A DNA stretch of 64,000 bases from Ctenosaura bakeri (GCA_948474755.1 CAOLHI010000925.1:248001-312000), one strand, 5' to 3'. Positions 24,061 to 34,522 are shown, counted from the stretch's first letter. The notes: generated by a model not told the origin, from the letters alone. Translations and numbers: made by a program.

Positions 24061-24380
24061 TATATGACAAGTTCCTTAGAGTTCCTTAGGAGTAGGGATG
24101 GGACAAATCATGAATTTTCCAAATCCGAATCTGGATTTGAATCCCTGGAAGGTTCTGGGAATCCACGAATCTCATGCATTTCACATCTTTTGAATCTTTT
24201 TTTAAAAAAGGATTTAAAAAGCAAGGGAGATAAGGATAATTTTGGGCAAGACACATTCTCTCAGCCTTAGCAAAAGCCTAGGCAAAAGCAAATCTCCCTC
24301 TGAAGAAATGTGGCCAGGACAATTATTCTAGTTTTGCTTCAGGATCTCCCCAGATTGAAAATGACATGAAAGCCCTTCTG
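24061..24380. other. Intergenic, nothing recognised
   Basis: No gene or repeat identified. Confidence 0.4.
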
Positions 24381-24425
24381 CACAGGCAGGAAAATGTGGA
24401 TTAATCCCACATTTTCCTGCCTGTG
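24381..24425. repeat. Perfect 19-bp inverted repeat (hairpin)
   Basis: Left arm 24381-24399 (CACAGGCAGGAAAATGTGG), 7-nt spacer, right arm 24407-24425 exactly complementary. It is preceded by 'gcccttctg', a partial Harbinger-type terminus, and followed to about 24600 by 'ggggtttgtagttt'-type MITE sequence, so it is probably part of a decayed foldback MITE. Confidence 0.85.
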
Positions 24426-26138
24426 TAAACAAATACTACAGTACAGAGATAATCCAGGTCAAAACTGGCTTTTCTTTGCATAGCACCTTCTGTCATCTTG
24501 GGGTTTGTAGTTTGATGATGCCCCAGCAGAGTTTGGCAGAGAAGGCTGTGACATGTTGTAAAACTCCAAACCCCAGAATTGTGTCTGAAAGAGCTTTGCA
24601 AGGGAGTTATGCAAAGGAATGTTTCAGCTGTCCTTGAAATCTCAAGTCTGTAGCTTCCAGTCAAGTGCTAAATGTTCAGTTTAAATATCTTAGAATACAA
24701 CCCCAGATGTAATTTCTGAAATTGTTAGCAAAGGCCATTATTAGTCCAAGGGAAAAATTTACCTACTTGCTATCTCCCCTGTGTGTCTAGTCTCCCAAAT
24801 TTTCAGGTGTCCTTGTCTCCAAGGTTTTCAGGCGTCCTGGTCTCCAACAAATTATTTGGGTGGTGGATTTGAAAGATTTGGTTTGCTTATTTTGGGACAC
24901 GGATTCGAAGATTCAGTTGGCCCATTCCTACTTAGGAGTAATACTGGGGCCTGGGGGTCTAACATGCATGGGATCCTATTCAGGAGTATGTTCTGGAAAA
25001 AGCAATTTGAGATTCTTAGAATCCTTGTACAATGCCTTAATCAGCTTTCAATCATTACTTAGTTTTTCTGCTCATGGGTCTTTTTATTATACCGTTTTAT
25101 TATTGATTTTTTAACAACTCTTCTGTCTGTGAATAAGAGAGAGAGAGAAACTGTCAACAGCAGCACCCAGAGTTGTTATGGGGTGCTTCTTATAAGACTG
25201 GAAACATTTTGTGTTTTTTAAAAAATAAATAAATTGGATTCCTGCCAATGGATATGCATAGGAAACCTATCATACTATTTGGTTCACAAAGCAAAGTTTC
25301 CCCATCAGAACAGAACATTGTGTGCACATAGCACTCACATTTCACATTCCCAACCATCTACTTTCTGAGGAGAAATAACAGCAGAACTAGAAATAAATCA
25401 TAGAATAGAGCAGTGGCTTGATGAACAGTCAATAAATCATTTGTGAAGCACTGACTCAAAAGAGTTTTTTGATTTTCCTGTGGAGGAGGCGATGGCTATT
25501 ATCATCATGAGCAATGGCTTAGAAAGCAAAACAACCCCCAAAAGTTAGCTGCCAAAATAGCCTGTTGAGTCATCTTAGGACAAGGTCTACCACAAATGAT
25601 GGCTTCCAGCTAGGACTGGCCACTGACGCTATAAATCCTGCAGGCTGGTGTTCATGTGGTCAATCTAGCAATGATTGCACAGATTCACTTAATCAGTAGT
25701 GATTGCCTTGGGTGCTTTCCTTTCCTTTTTCAAAACCAGGACAAGGATAAAAATGTTCAGGAATATATCTTTATTTAAAACATGCATGAAAATATAAGAT
25801 GTGGTCCATACTTGACAAAAGCGAGTTAGGAATGGATCAAAATGGTCAGTATCAGTTGGACATGTCTGATGATGGAAGTTGCTTCTCTCAGAGGAAGAGG
25901 GGACATCCCTCTTCTCTTCTGCAGTCTGCTGTGCACCCTAAACGTCTATTCCTGGAAGCAGGGAACCTCACAGAACAAGGTGTGGTTTTTTTTGTGCTGC
26001 AGGGAGGAGGAGTAGCAGTAGAAGAAACTCTTAGCACTACCATGGGTCAAGTACAGAATTTGGCTGGAGGAAGAAGAGGAAGAGGAAAAAATAAAAGGAG
26101 GGGAGGAAGATGAGGAGAAGGAAGAAGAGAAAGAGGAG
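24426..26138. other. Intergenic; purine-rich tract at 26062-26138
   Basis: No gene recognised. Ends in an almost pure A/G tract (GGAAGAAGAGG-type) capable of coding only low-complexity Glu/Lys/Arg. GAGA repeat at 25136-25148. Confidence 0.45.
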
Positions 26139-26302
26139 CAGTAGCATAGGAACGTATGGCGGCAATGTTTCTGGGATGTCCTGGCCCATAGCCATGCCCC
26201 CACACAACACAGCCACGCCCCCCCCACCCAGTGGCCATGCCCCTCATGCCGTAGACCCTCCCCCCTTCCAACCCCCGCCACATACTCCAAGCTCTGCCAC
26301 TG
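26139..26302. mobile_element. Short hAT-type MITE with perfect 8-bp TSD
   Basis: 164 bp. Begins CAGTAGCATAGG and ends CTCTGCCACTG, flanked by AAGAGGAG at 26131-26138 and 26303-26310. CAGTRGC...CACTG ends plus an 8-bp duplication define hAT. Body is C-rich. It sits in a purine-rich tract. Confidence 0.85.
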
Positions 26303-26866
26303 AAGAGGAGGAGGAAAAGGAGAAGTCATTGTTAATGTTGGGCTGTGTATAGACATGAGTAATCAAATCCATGAATACCTATTTTAGGGAAATATTTGTT
26401 ACCTCCTCCTACTTTCCAGACTGATGCGACACTTCAGAGGCAATGAATTCTGGTTTCCTTTAGAGGAGAGAGCATGAAAGATTTAGATGTCTCAGTAATA
26501 TTTGCTTTCTTTACAGTGGCATAAGCAGAATAGAAGCACAGATAAGCAGTGTAAACACTCCTGCAGGCAGAAGACACACTATCCTACATTAGATACACAG
26601 AGGGAGGTAATTTGAACCCCAAGGTACCTTTGAATGACTCTCAGCAATTTCTCTCTGTTCAGAACTTCCAGGCTGCTGTTTTGTTTCCCCCTTTCTTTCA
26701 GATACATCTCTCAGGCACTTCTTTCTCTGGAAAAAGAAAGGTGTCTTACTTTCTCCAAATGCTGAGAACTTTCTGATTCAAACACAGCCAGGACAGTTCC
26801 AGCTATCTCCTAACAATTACCTTTAACCACTGATTGGTTAATTGAGACAACAAAAAGAACTATTTG
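26303..26866. other. Intergenic, no gene recognised
   Basis: No gene or repeat identified. Confidence 0.4.
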
Positions 26867-26870
26867 AAGC

Positions 26871-27228
26871 TGTGAGAGCAGATTGAGAAAGCAAATTACA
26901 AGTTCATGAACTGTGAGTTCTTGAGGAGCTGCTTGAGTAATCATGTGTATGTATATCGCTTAGCTAGATGCTGGTTCAGCATGTCTGTTTAGGATGTTTT
27001 GCTCAGTGTATGGGAACAGTCAGAAGAGCGTCATAAGGGGGGCAAATGATCAAGAAATGTCAAGCTGGCAAATGTTGCAATTGTCCATGTAAAAGTATAA
27101 AACCTTAGAGAGATGAATGATCAGGGCTTCTGGTCTTTGGAAGAGATTCCACCAGAGAGTCCGGCCAACTAAATAAACTCTTGCTTTCCAATCCAAGCAT
27201 CTCCAGTTACTGGAATTTAGCCACTACA
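26871..27228 (+). mobile_element. Solo LTR, ERV-like
   Basis: 358 bp. Starts TGTGAGAGCAG and ends AGCCACTACA, with 4-bp AAGC duplications at 26867-26870 and 27229-27232. It carries a TATAAAA box at 27096-27102 and a poly(A) signal AATAAA at 27172-27177, spaced as expected for a U3-R-U5 layout on the plus strand. A 4-bp duplication fits gammaretrovirus-like ERV1. There is no internal coding region. Confidence 0.8.
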
Positions 27229-27232
27229 AAGC

Positions 27233-27680
27233 CATTAAGAAACAACCTACCTAAGAAAAGCGGATTGAACAATAGTCATATAAAACCATGAATGAGTGGG
27301 AGAAAAATGTATAATGTATACAGTGTTTTAATGTCAAGAAAAATAGCCCAAATACTGAATATTAGTGCATATTAGGCTTGTAATAATGCATCTTCAGCAA
27401 AGTAAAGTGCATCACATTGGGCACTAACTGATCAAATGTCTTCAGCTCAAGCCATTTTGCTGTCCAAGGAAGAGCAGCAAATGACTCCACAGCAGTCCAT
27501 ATTAAAGGGCATAGGATGTAAGAAAAGCCAAGAGTTTTCATGGTGGGCAGCAGAACACCTCACAGATTGCCTTTTCTTCTCATCCAGGCAATTCTGTTCT
27601 GGTGTTTGATGGAGGATTCTTGTCTGAAGCATCTCTGAATAATACCATTTACTTACTAGCATTTGGTGAATCAAGAGTTA
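27233..27680. other. Intergenic, nothing recognised
   Basis: No gene or repeat identified. Confidence 0.4.
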
Positions 27681-27824
27681 GGCCATTTCTGCACTAGACT
27701 GTTACAGTACTATTATTCCACTTTCAACATCCTATGGAATCCTAGGGTTTGCCATTTAGGGAGTTTAGGGAGGGGCCTAAACTATAACTGTCTAGCACTA
27801 TAACAGTCTAGTGTGGAAACGGCC
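27681..27824. mobile_element. Foldback Harbinger-type MITE (family E), deleted copy
   Basis: 144 bp. GGCCATTTCTGCACTAGACTG at the left, GTCTAGTGTGGAAACGGCC at the right. Flanks are TTA (27678-27680) and TCA, one mismatch. The right arm is shortened by an internal deletion. Confidence 0.8.
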
Positions 27825-27827
27825 TCA

Positions 27828-27996
27828 GTGTGGTGTAGTAGTTTGAGCATTGGACTATGTCCAGGGTTCGATTCCCCACTCAGCCACGGAAACCCACTGG
27901 GTGACCTTGAATGTGTCACACACTCTCAGCCCCAGAAAACCCCATGATAGGTTTGCCTTGGGTCACCATAAGTCAGAAATGACTTGAAGGCACACA
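27828..27996 (+). mobile_element. tRNA-derived SINE (MIR/CORE-like)
   Basis: The tRNA-like head has an A-box-like 'gtggtgtagtagttt' and a canonical B box GGTTCGATTCC at 27865-27875. It is followed by 'aacccactgggtgaccttga' and the tail 'gtcagaaatgacttgaaggc' plus 'acacaatagcaac'. It is the most complete copy in the window. Not a tRNA gene: there is no cloverleaf. Confidence 0.85.
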
Positions 27997-28289
27997 ATAG
28001 CAACATTCAGAGAAGTCCACCAAATATCCAAGCTATATATCTGAGATGTCATCTTTGTGGAATAATTTCTTGTTTTGCTATTTACATGACACACAGGTGA
28101 ACTCTGAATTCATATACCCATAATGACTACAACTGTTAAGGATTGTGCTCATGACTGTGGGTAGAAGATCACAGTTCACTTCTGCACAAATACTACTTCA
28201 GGCTTTCTTCTTTGAGAGACCAGTTAGGATTTAGAACTCTTACTATGAGGAACTAGTGAAAAGCCCCTTACAAAGAGATAATACTCTGT

Positions 28290-28400
28290 GTTATGTATGT
28301 CTTCAAGTTGCCTGTTGACTTAGGATGACCCCATGAATTTCATAGGGTTTTCTTAGGTAAGGAATACTCAAGGGTAGTTTTGCCATTTCCTTCCTCTGCA
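28290..28400 (-). mobile_element. 5S-derived SINE tail fragment
   Basis: 'tgtcttcaagttgcctgttg', 'acttaggatgaccccatgaa' and 'tttcatagggttttcttagg' match the tail of the SINE at 4490-4690. The 5S-like head is missing. Confidence 0.7.
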
Positions 28401-28578
28401 ATATACTACTTTTTTAGATCACCATAATTTTGTGTTAAATTATCTGGATCAAATTGTTTAAATTCAACTGATATTTCAATTACAGTAGACTAAGCAAATT
28501 AACTGCTAGATGGTAAGTCAACACTTATATATATCTGTGGGTTTCCTTTAGCAGTTGGATTTAGGCCTTTGTGATTAG

Positions 28579-28610
28579 GGCCCTTTTCGCATGTTAGCTC
28601 GTTAGCGCAA
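28579..28610 (+). repeat. Harbinger left terminal repeat and subterminal TTAGC motifs
   Basis: GGCCCTTTTCGCATG followed by GTTAGCTC and GTTAGCGC. A further GTTAGCAC lies near 28829. The same octamer type clusters at the right end, so these are candidate binding sites for the transposase or its DNA-binding helper. Confidence 0.7.
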
Positions 28611-29003
28611 TGAGGTAGAGCCCTCGCACTATTACAAACATTGCAAGAGAGCCCCTTGCACTCTGCACACAGCAGGGCATTTGCAAGAGAGCACCGGTCC
28701 CCGCCCGGTGCCTCTTCCGCATGTTGGTGTCGTGGGCCACACCCAGGTCCCACCCTGTCCCCGCCCCACCGGCCCTGATTGGTTGGTGGGTTTTCTTTTT
28801 TTCCCCTTTTTTTCCAGCCTATCGTGGTAACGTTAGCACAATAGATCCTGCCAACAGGCCATTGCAGCAGCCCCAAGGGCAGCCCAGTAGCAGGGCTCAC
28901 CCCTCCTAACAAGCTGCCCCAGAAAAGGCGGAGACTGGCAGGATAGATTGCAGCTGTGATGCAGCTGGAGCTGCAGCCCTCTCCACCACGCCCATGACCC
29001 GCC

Positions 29004-29609
29004 ATGGAGCCTGACCAGACAGAGCTCCTCGGGACACTGGCAATACAGCTGTATATGAACAACATGACTGCCCTGCGAGCCTGGAGGGCACGACAGCGGC
29101 GGCGGGGCTGGAGAGCCATCGTGGAGGTGGCTGCCACCATCTGCACTCGAGCAGCTGCTGCCACCACTGCCTCTATAGCAACCAACGGGGAACAGCCAGC
29201 TGATCCCCATGTCGCCGTGCTTGCCTGGCTGGGCACCCTTCTGCGCTCCTGGAGATGGTGGGTCAGGACCCGTGTCCAACTGGACTGGTGGCTCCAGGAA
29301 GTGTTGGCAACCTGGGATGACGAAATGTGGCTGCACCACTTCAGAATGACACGGGCCACCCTCTTTGAGATCGTGGAACATCTGCGCCCGCACCTACAGC
29401 GCACCACCACTGTCATGAGGGTGCCCATCTCTGTAGAGGAGTGGGTCGCCATCGTGATCTGGTGGCTCACCACTCCCCTAATCTACAGGAAGACCGCCAA
29501 CACCTTTGGACTCAGAATCTCGATGGTGGCAGAGATTGGGGTGGAAGTCTGCCTCGCCATAGAGCATGTCCTGCTGGGCACCATCATCTGCCTGCACAAC
29601 CACCGCACA
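29004..29609 (+). pseudogene. Harbinger transposase (HARBI1-like), exon 1
   Basis: 606 bp opening with MEPDQTELLG, 202 codons, ending in phase 0 at an ACA|GTGAGT donor. Residues about 108-195 (WDDEMWLHHFRM..., then ...IYRKTANTFGL...) match the N-terminal helical/HTH region of Harbinger transposases, which precedes the catalytic core. The first 100 residues are Arg/Ala/Trp-rich and not recognised. The start is the first Met of the frame and gives a typical family length. The exon itself is open; the gene is called a pseudogene because of the lesion in exon 2. Long open frames on the opposite strand over this exon are shadows. Confidence 0.85.
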
Positions 29610-29880
29610 GTGAGTCCACTCAGCAGTAGCGGCTGTGCAACAGGAAGCATGACTGCCTGGCAACTGCCATGTCACGCACAGCTGTGGAGCACGCCCCCTC
29701 CCTTTCCCACAGCCCAGGTGGCACGCTGCCACTAGGAACGCATAACCAGGGCAGGGGGCAGCGGTTCTATCTACCAGACAGTCCCCACCTCCCCGAGCCA
29801 TGCAATGTCCCAGTGGTGTCACCGATGCCCCCAATACATTGATGTCTCTTGTTGATGGCACTTTCCCGTCCCACCCTTAG
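29610..29880 (+). other. Transposase intron
   Basis: 271 bp, GTGAGT donor and a pyrimidine-rich acceptor ending CCCTTAG. It joins phase 0 to phase 0 so that the HTH region runs directly into VMDGFEAMGFPQCIGALDG. Confidence 0.8.
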
Positions 29881-30575
29881 GTCATGGATGGCTTCGAGGC
29901 CATGGGATTCCCACAGTGTATTGGTGCCTTGGACGGGACCCGTATCCCTGTACGGCCCCCGAAAGCACGGGGACAGGAGTTCCTCGACAGGTAGGACACT
30001 TCTCCATCCTGCTGCAAGGCCTGACAGATCATTCGGAACAGTTCCTGGATATTGAGTTGGGGTATACGGGTCGTACTCATGATGCACATGTCTTCCGCCA
30101 CTCAGCCCTGTGGCAGGCCATGGAGGCCAAGCAATTCGTCCCCAGCAACCCGACCGTCACCATCCATGGCGTGTGGGTCGGGCCCGTCATCTTGGCAGAT
30201 GGAGCCTACCCCTTGGGACAGTGGCTCATGAAGCCCTACAGAGGTCGCCTAAACCCCCAGCAGATGGCCTACAACAGAGTATTCCGTCAGTGCCGCAATG
30301 TCGTGGAGTGTGCCTTTGGTAGACTGACGGCCAGATGGAGCTGCCTGTCAGCTCCATTGACCGTCTCCGAGCCTAATTTCCTGCCGGTCATCGCTGCCTG
30401 CATGGTCCTGCACAACATCTGTGAAAGCAAGGGCCATGCACTGCATCCCAGCCTCCCCCCGCCTGCACCCGCCACCACCACCCCAGCTGCATATATCTAC
30501 ATGCCACACGATCAGAGGAGGCTGAGGGAGGGCCAGAGGGTCAGGGATGCCATCGCCAGGATGACCGCTGGTTGA
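29881..30575 (+). pseudogene. Harbinger DDE transposase, exon 2 (frameshifted)
   Basis: Encodes the DDE_Tnp_4-type catalytic core that cuts and joins transposon ends in the nucleus. First Asp in FPQCIGALDGTRIP, second in VILADGAYPLGQWLMKPY, Glu in RNVVECAFGRLTARW; GRTHDAHVFRHS and ACMVLHNICE are also family-typical. The reading frame breaks at 29992-29994, an in-frame TAG where the family has an Arg-Lys-Gly motif. The sequence then continues open in the next frame (GHFSILLQGLTDH) to a TGA at 30573-30575. Exon length 695 nt is one short of a multiple of three, so a 1-nt deletion plus a substitution explains it. All three catalytic residues survive. Confidence 0.88.
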
Positions 30576-30734
30576 CTCACCATCTCCGCCCCCAGCTGCA
30601 GCTGCAAAGACACCGTGCCCTCCCTTCCCCTATGCTTTCTCAGCCAGCAGGCATGCATGGTCCCCTGAGTGGATCCGGTAATGAAACATGAAAGCACAGC
30701 ATGTATTCTGCAAGCATCAGCCTTTGCCTCTGTG

Positions 30735-30740
30735 AATAAA
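30735..30740 (+). terminator. Poly(A) signal of the transposase gene
   Basis: AATAAA 160 nt downstream of the transposase stop codon, on its strand. It faces the opposing signal at 30961-30966. Confidence 0.65.
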
Positions 30741-30960
30741 ATGGAACACATGATGCCCCATGACCCTGGAATAAGCACAGCATGCTTGCGCTGCCGGCAT
30801 GGTCCGTGGTCCCTGTTAGCAGAGGGAGGGGGAGAGACATGCCATGGGGACATCACAGGGCATTACGAGGAGTAGCCAACGCAGGAGAGGCGCCCATGAC
30901 TGAGGCCACCCTGTCACACCCGCTCTCAGCTGCCAGGCAGGAAGAACACAGGAATGTGCA

Positions 30961-30966
30961 TTTATT
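30961..30966 (-). terminator. Poly(A) signal of the Myb/SANT-like gene
   Basis: TTTATT on the plus strand, that is AATAAA on the minus strand, about 220 nt past the Myb/SANT-like stop codon. The transposase and Myb genes are therefore convergent. Confidence 0.6.
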
Positions 30967-31187
30967 AGGTAGTCTCCCTACTTGGTGACAGGCAGGCAGC
31001 AGAAGGAACCCATGGTAGATAGCGAGTGCCAGATGTAGTATCATGCTTGTCTCTGGCAACAAAGCTCACCAGCAGTGCAGAAGCAGGTCCCCACCCGGGC
31101 ACCAGAAGGCACAGAGCAGGCAAGCAGTTAGCGTCTCCTTCCCAGCAGAGATGCCCTCCACCCCCCCTTCAGGCAAGGCAAGCCAAA

Positions 31188-31720
31188 TCATGGGCTACAG
31201 CGCTGCAGTCTCTTTTTCGCACGTTTCCCCTTCCCAACAGCAGCCTCCTCTTGGGACAGCCCCTCAGGAGGCAGCTGGCTAGCAGAGGGAAGCCCAGCCA
31301 TCCCTTGTTGCAATGTGGAGGGGACCACAGAGGAAGCCAGCGGAGTAGCACCACCGCCTGAAGGGGGAGACCCCAGGTTGCGCAGTATGTCTGACATGAG
31401 CCTGTTCGTGCTCCGCATGTCCTCCACCACACCCTCCTGGCTCTCTGCGTTCCTCTCCATATCCTCCCTGTACGTGTCGACCAGTTGCTGGAGAATGGCA
31501 TTGGTAGCAGTCAGCGGCGTCTCCATCCCTCTCTGGTGCGCCATCCGCTTGGCCACCGAAGCATCATGCAGCTCCCGTGAGTGCTGCATGATGGCCGTGG
31601 CGATTGCCTCGCCCCTACGCCCTGTCCGGTCCCTCACCCGAGCTGCCACCATCCTTGAGCGGGGAGACATCGCCGCAGTGCTGACAGTGGTTCCGTTGCT
31701 ACGCTCACTCAGAGCTGGCT
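31188..31720 (-). pseudogene. Harbinger Myb/SANT-like protein, exon 3 (C-terminal)
   Basis: 533 nt from a TTCCTTCCAG acceptor to a stop at 31188-31190. It joins exon 2 in phase 1 (split Glu codon, PEPALSERS). Encodes about 177 residues: a Ser/Arg segment, then a long helical stretch (ATAIMQHSRELHDASVAKRM..., ...LVDTYREDMERNAESQEGV...) likely to form a coiled coil, a Pro/Ser/Gly linker, and a basic C-terminus (GKGKRAKKRLQR) that could be a nuclear localisation signal. This layout fits the helper protein that accompanies Harbinger transposases. The exon itself is open. The gene is inactivated by a frameshift in exon 1. Confidence 0.8.
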
Positions 31721-31948
31721 CTGGAAGGAACACAGAGAAGTTGATGGTCCAGTGAGCAGGGCAATCCCCCCCAGTGCCCTGTGGGGTCGCTACACGTTTC
31801 CGGATGTGCAGTACCATAAGGAGGGGACACAGGCCCCTGCAGCACGGGTGCCACGCTGCCAGTCCCTATGCTTCACTGGCCAGCGCCTCTATGGGAGGGC
31901 TCAGCAGCATCTGGCCTCGGTGTGGAGGTCATTTGTTGTCATGCTTAC

Positions 31949-32143
31949 CAGGGCGACGAAGCCCCAAATCGGTGGCTGTGCTTTCTAACATGGCATCGTT
32001 GTCATCAGCCGACCCCTCACTTCCCTGGCCGCAGCCATTGCCCTCAAAACTAACCACACTGCCTTGACCACTAGGCAGGGGTTGGCTGCAGCTTGCCATG
32101 CTGTCCTCATCTGGCATAATGTCCTCTGCTCGTGCCGCAGACC
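31949..32143 (-). pseudogene. Harbinger Myb/SANT-like protein, exon 2
   Basis: Acidic exon (EDIMPDEDSMASCSQPLPSG, then ...SEGSADDNDAMLESTATDLG) ending CCT G|GTAAGC in phase 1. Two in-phase acceptors exist: TTGATAG at 32144 and AGCAG at 32126, 18 nt apart. Both keep the frame, so the exon is either 195 or 177 nt. The acidic stretch may be an interaction or activation region; this is inference. Confidence 0.75.
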
Positions 32144-33009
32144 CTATCAAGAGCAGGACACCACACACTGTCAACTTGGGCGGATGGATGGTGACAGGCC
32201 CCCCTGGCACACAGTGACAGCTGATGCCAGGTGGACCTGGTGACCGATGGCCGTCCCCAATGGCAACGTGGCCACATCGGCAACTCATGCCTGGGGTGGC
32301 ACGGAGGGACCTGTCTGTTGAATACAGGGGTCACGTGGGCACAGAAGGGGCCGTGGAATTGGTGGGCTGGGCATGGAGACGTTGCCCATGGAGTGCCATG
32401 TTACTGCAGGACACGGACACACAAGCAGTTGTGGGCAATGGCAAACCCATCTGGGAGCAGTACCAGGGTGTGGCACAGTGCCACAGGAACCCCACCGGGG
32501 GTCGTGCTGCAGCAGTGGGTGCCTGGCGCTCACCATGGCACACATCATCACGTCACCTGCCGTGCTTCTCCAGGCCAGGCATCCTGAGCTCACTCTCCCC
32601 TTAGCCTCCCCCCCGCTTCCTGCATCCGCTAATGAGCCACTGTGCCATGTTTTCCCTATGCCCGCTCAGTTGACATTCCTGAACTGCAAGGGCTGCCAGA
32701 CTGGGAGCCGCTTATCAGCAACCCTCATTCCTGTCCCGACGCCTCCCTGTTGTCCTGGACATGCACCTGCATCCAAGGTCTGAGAACTGCCCGGCTCTTG
32801 GCACTCCCGATCGACCCATTCCCACGGGTAGCCAACAGCCCAGCGAGGAGGCGCCGGAGATGGTAGCCCGGGCACAGGAGGGAACTCCAGCTCCCATCGC
32901 TTCCCCTGTGCCTGGCAGCCTGTGGGGCGGACAGTGGGTTCCAGCCCAACACCCCCCCCCGTGTAATCGCCAACAGCCCGGGATGCCCCTCCCCCAGGGA
33001 AGTTCCTAC

Positions 33010-33516
33010 CGGTCGACACTGCAGGGCCGTCGTCCATACTCTGAGAAGCATCCATGGGCTCTTCCTCGGGTGCAGCGACCCTGGTGTCCACGCAACCACC
33101 GTCACCATTACGGACCAGTTTGAAGCTAGAGGCGACACACTTCGGGGCCACACTAGCATCCCCACGGAGGATGTCATGGAGTTGCCTATAGTAGGGGCAG
33201 GTGGTGGGCTGCACTCCCGTCATGCGGTTATGGGCGGGAGGACCTGCCGATACTCCTGACGCATCATTTTTGTCTTGTTCCTACATTCCACGGCTATCCG
33301 CCGGTGTCCCTTCCGTCCCATCTCTGCTGCGATCTCCTGGAACACTTGCATGTTCCTCTGGCTACTGCGCAGGAGCTCCTGATACCTCGGCTGCCCCCAG
33401 ATCTCCAGGAGATCCTCGATCTTGGTGGGTCGCCAAGCTATGCCTCTGCCCTGCACCCTCTTAGGGGAGGCAGGCGTGTCCATGTTGCCCTTCTGTAGTG
33501 CACTGAGGGGGCACAC
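33010..33516 (-). pseudogene. Harbinger Myb/SANT-like protein, exon 1 (DNA-binding domain, frameshifted)
   Basis: Start at 33516 (MCPLSALQKG) or, more likely by context, the AACATGG Met at 33483 (MDTPASPKRV). A trihelix/Myb_DNA-bind_4-type domain follows: AWRPTKIEDLLEIW, RNMQVFQEIAAEMG, CRNKTKMMRQEYRQV, then TCPYYRQLHDIL after a frame break near 33222-33235. The exon ends ACC G|GTAGG in phase 1. Its 507-nt length is one short of what the downstream phase needs, which supports a 1-nt deletion. The protein would bind the element's subterminal DNA and bring in the transposase. With the lesion repaired in principle the product would be about 411 residues. Confidence 0.83.
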
Positions 33517-33881
33517 ATTTCCCCACGGAGCTTCGGCTGGAGCCGAGGGCAGGCAGGAGAGCCCCTGCCCACGTACTAAAGTGCTAACGATGGAACCGAA
33601 GAACTCCTGGCAAGGGACTGGCAGTCGCCCCTATGGGTGACCTCAGAAACTTTCAGGACAGCCTGCCTGGGCCGTCTGCCTGTCGCTGGCTGATGACACC
33701 CGTGTCTGTTTGGTGAAGCCCCCTGGAGGGCAAAGGAAGTGGCCAGCTCAGGACCGTTGGAGCTAGGGGCGGAGTGAGTTCCTGTTTGAATGGTGAGGCA
33801 AGTGTGTCCATGGCGTGGCATGTGAGTGGTCGTGTGTTGTGTCCGTGTTGTGTGTGTGGAGCATCTGTGGTGTGTCTGAAG
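33517..33881. promoter_or_regulatory. Intergenic gap between divergent Myb (-) and trihelix (+) genes
   Basis: 365 bp between two divergent starts, GC-rich with TGTG-rich sequence near 33830-33870 and no evident TATA box. It probably serves as a shared bidirectional promoter; inference from layout only. Confidence 0.4.
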
Positions 33882-34218
33882 ATGCTGCGAGAGGGGACCC
33901 TGTGGGCCGATGACGAGGTGAAGGTCCTCCTTCCCCTCGTCGCGGCAAGCGAAGGCGTGGGTGTGCTTATGAGAAGTACTCCATTGCCTAGCAAGGCCCT
34001 GTATGAGGGCCTAGCGGCCGCCCTCACATCCAAGCGCTTCGAGAGGACAGTGGCCAAGGTCACCAATAAATTCAAAGCTCTGAAGTGTTGCTTTTTCAAC
34101 ACTATGGAGCTCTTCCGTGGCCATCCGCCCCCTCATGCCCGGCCAAAGTTCTTCCCTGCCATGTTCCGCATCTGGAAGGCGGCAGGAAAGCCCAGGTGGG
34201 CCGAGAGACACAAGGGCG
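33882..34218 (+). pseudogene. Trihelix/Myb-like gene in Harbinger, exon 1 (DNA-binding domain)
   Basis: Starts MLREGTLWADDEVKVLLPLV; in-frame Met codons also exist at 33774 and 33810. It shows the three-helix spacing of trihelix/MSANTD domains: Trp-Asp-Asp-Glu near the start, RFERTVAKVTNKFKALK in the middle, and ...PKFFPAMFRIWKAAGKPRW at the end. It clearly differs from the minus-strand Myb/SANT-like protein. Ends CAC AAG GGC G|GTAAGT, phase 1. This exon is intact. Confidence 0.78.
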
Positions 34219-34456
34219 GTAAGTGACAAAGCACATACCCACATTGCCCCTGCTTGCATGCCACCATGGCCCTGTGGGGGGGGGGCAACAACCCAGCCAT
34301 GGAAGTCCTGGCCATGGTGCCACCTCACTTTCATGTGCCACCCAGCCACATTGCTGGCCTCAGGGCTGGGTGGCCACCTGAAAGGTCTGCCCAGAGGGAC
34401 AACCGTGGGGGGTCAGTCGCCTCACTGCCATCCCCTCGCTTCTGTTGCTCCCACAG

Positions 34457-34522
34457 GAGCTCGGAGGCGTGCAGTCTGCACACCGACACCCACTGCAGGA
34501 CCACCCGGGACGTGACGAGGAG
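34457..34522 (+). pseudogene. Trihelix gene, exon 2 (nonsense codon)
   Basis: 66 nt between CTCCCACAG and GTAGGTG. In phase 1 it reads GARRRAV..., a basic patch, and meets a TGA at 34513-34515. The TGA sits in a CpG context (ACG TGA CGA), so CGA-to-TGA decay is the simplest cause. The length is a multiple of three, so the phase is preserved. Confidence 0.65.

Noticed and set aside
25946..26356. Ser- and Pro-rich open frames
   Set aside because: Low-complexity translation of a purine tract and a C-rich hAT MITE.
27828..27910. Possible tRNA gene
   Set aside because: It has a B box and an A-box-like motif but continues into a SINE body and tail, and lacks a cloverleaf with a plausible anticodon stem.
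28499..29473. Long open frame (324 codons) on the minus strand
   Set aside because: It lies antisense to transposase exon 1 and the element's left end. GC-rich sequence keeps several frames open. It has no recognisable domain, while the plus strand shows the Harbinger transposase.
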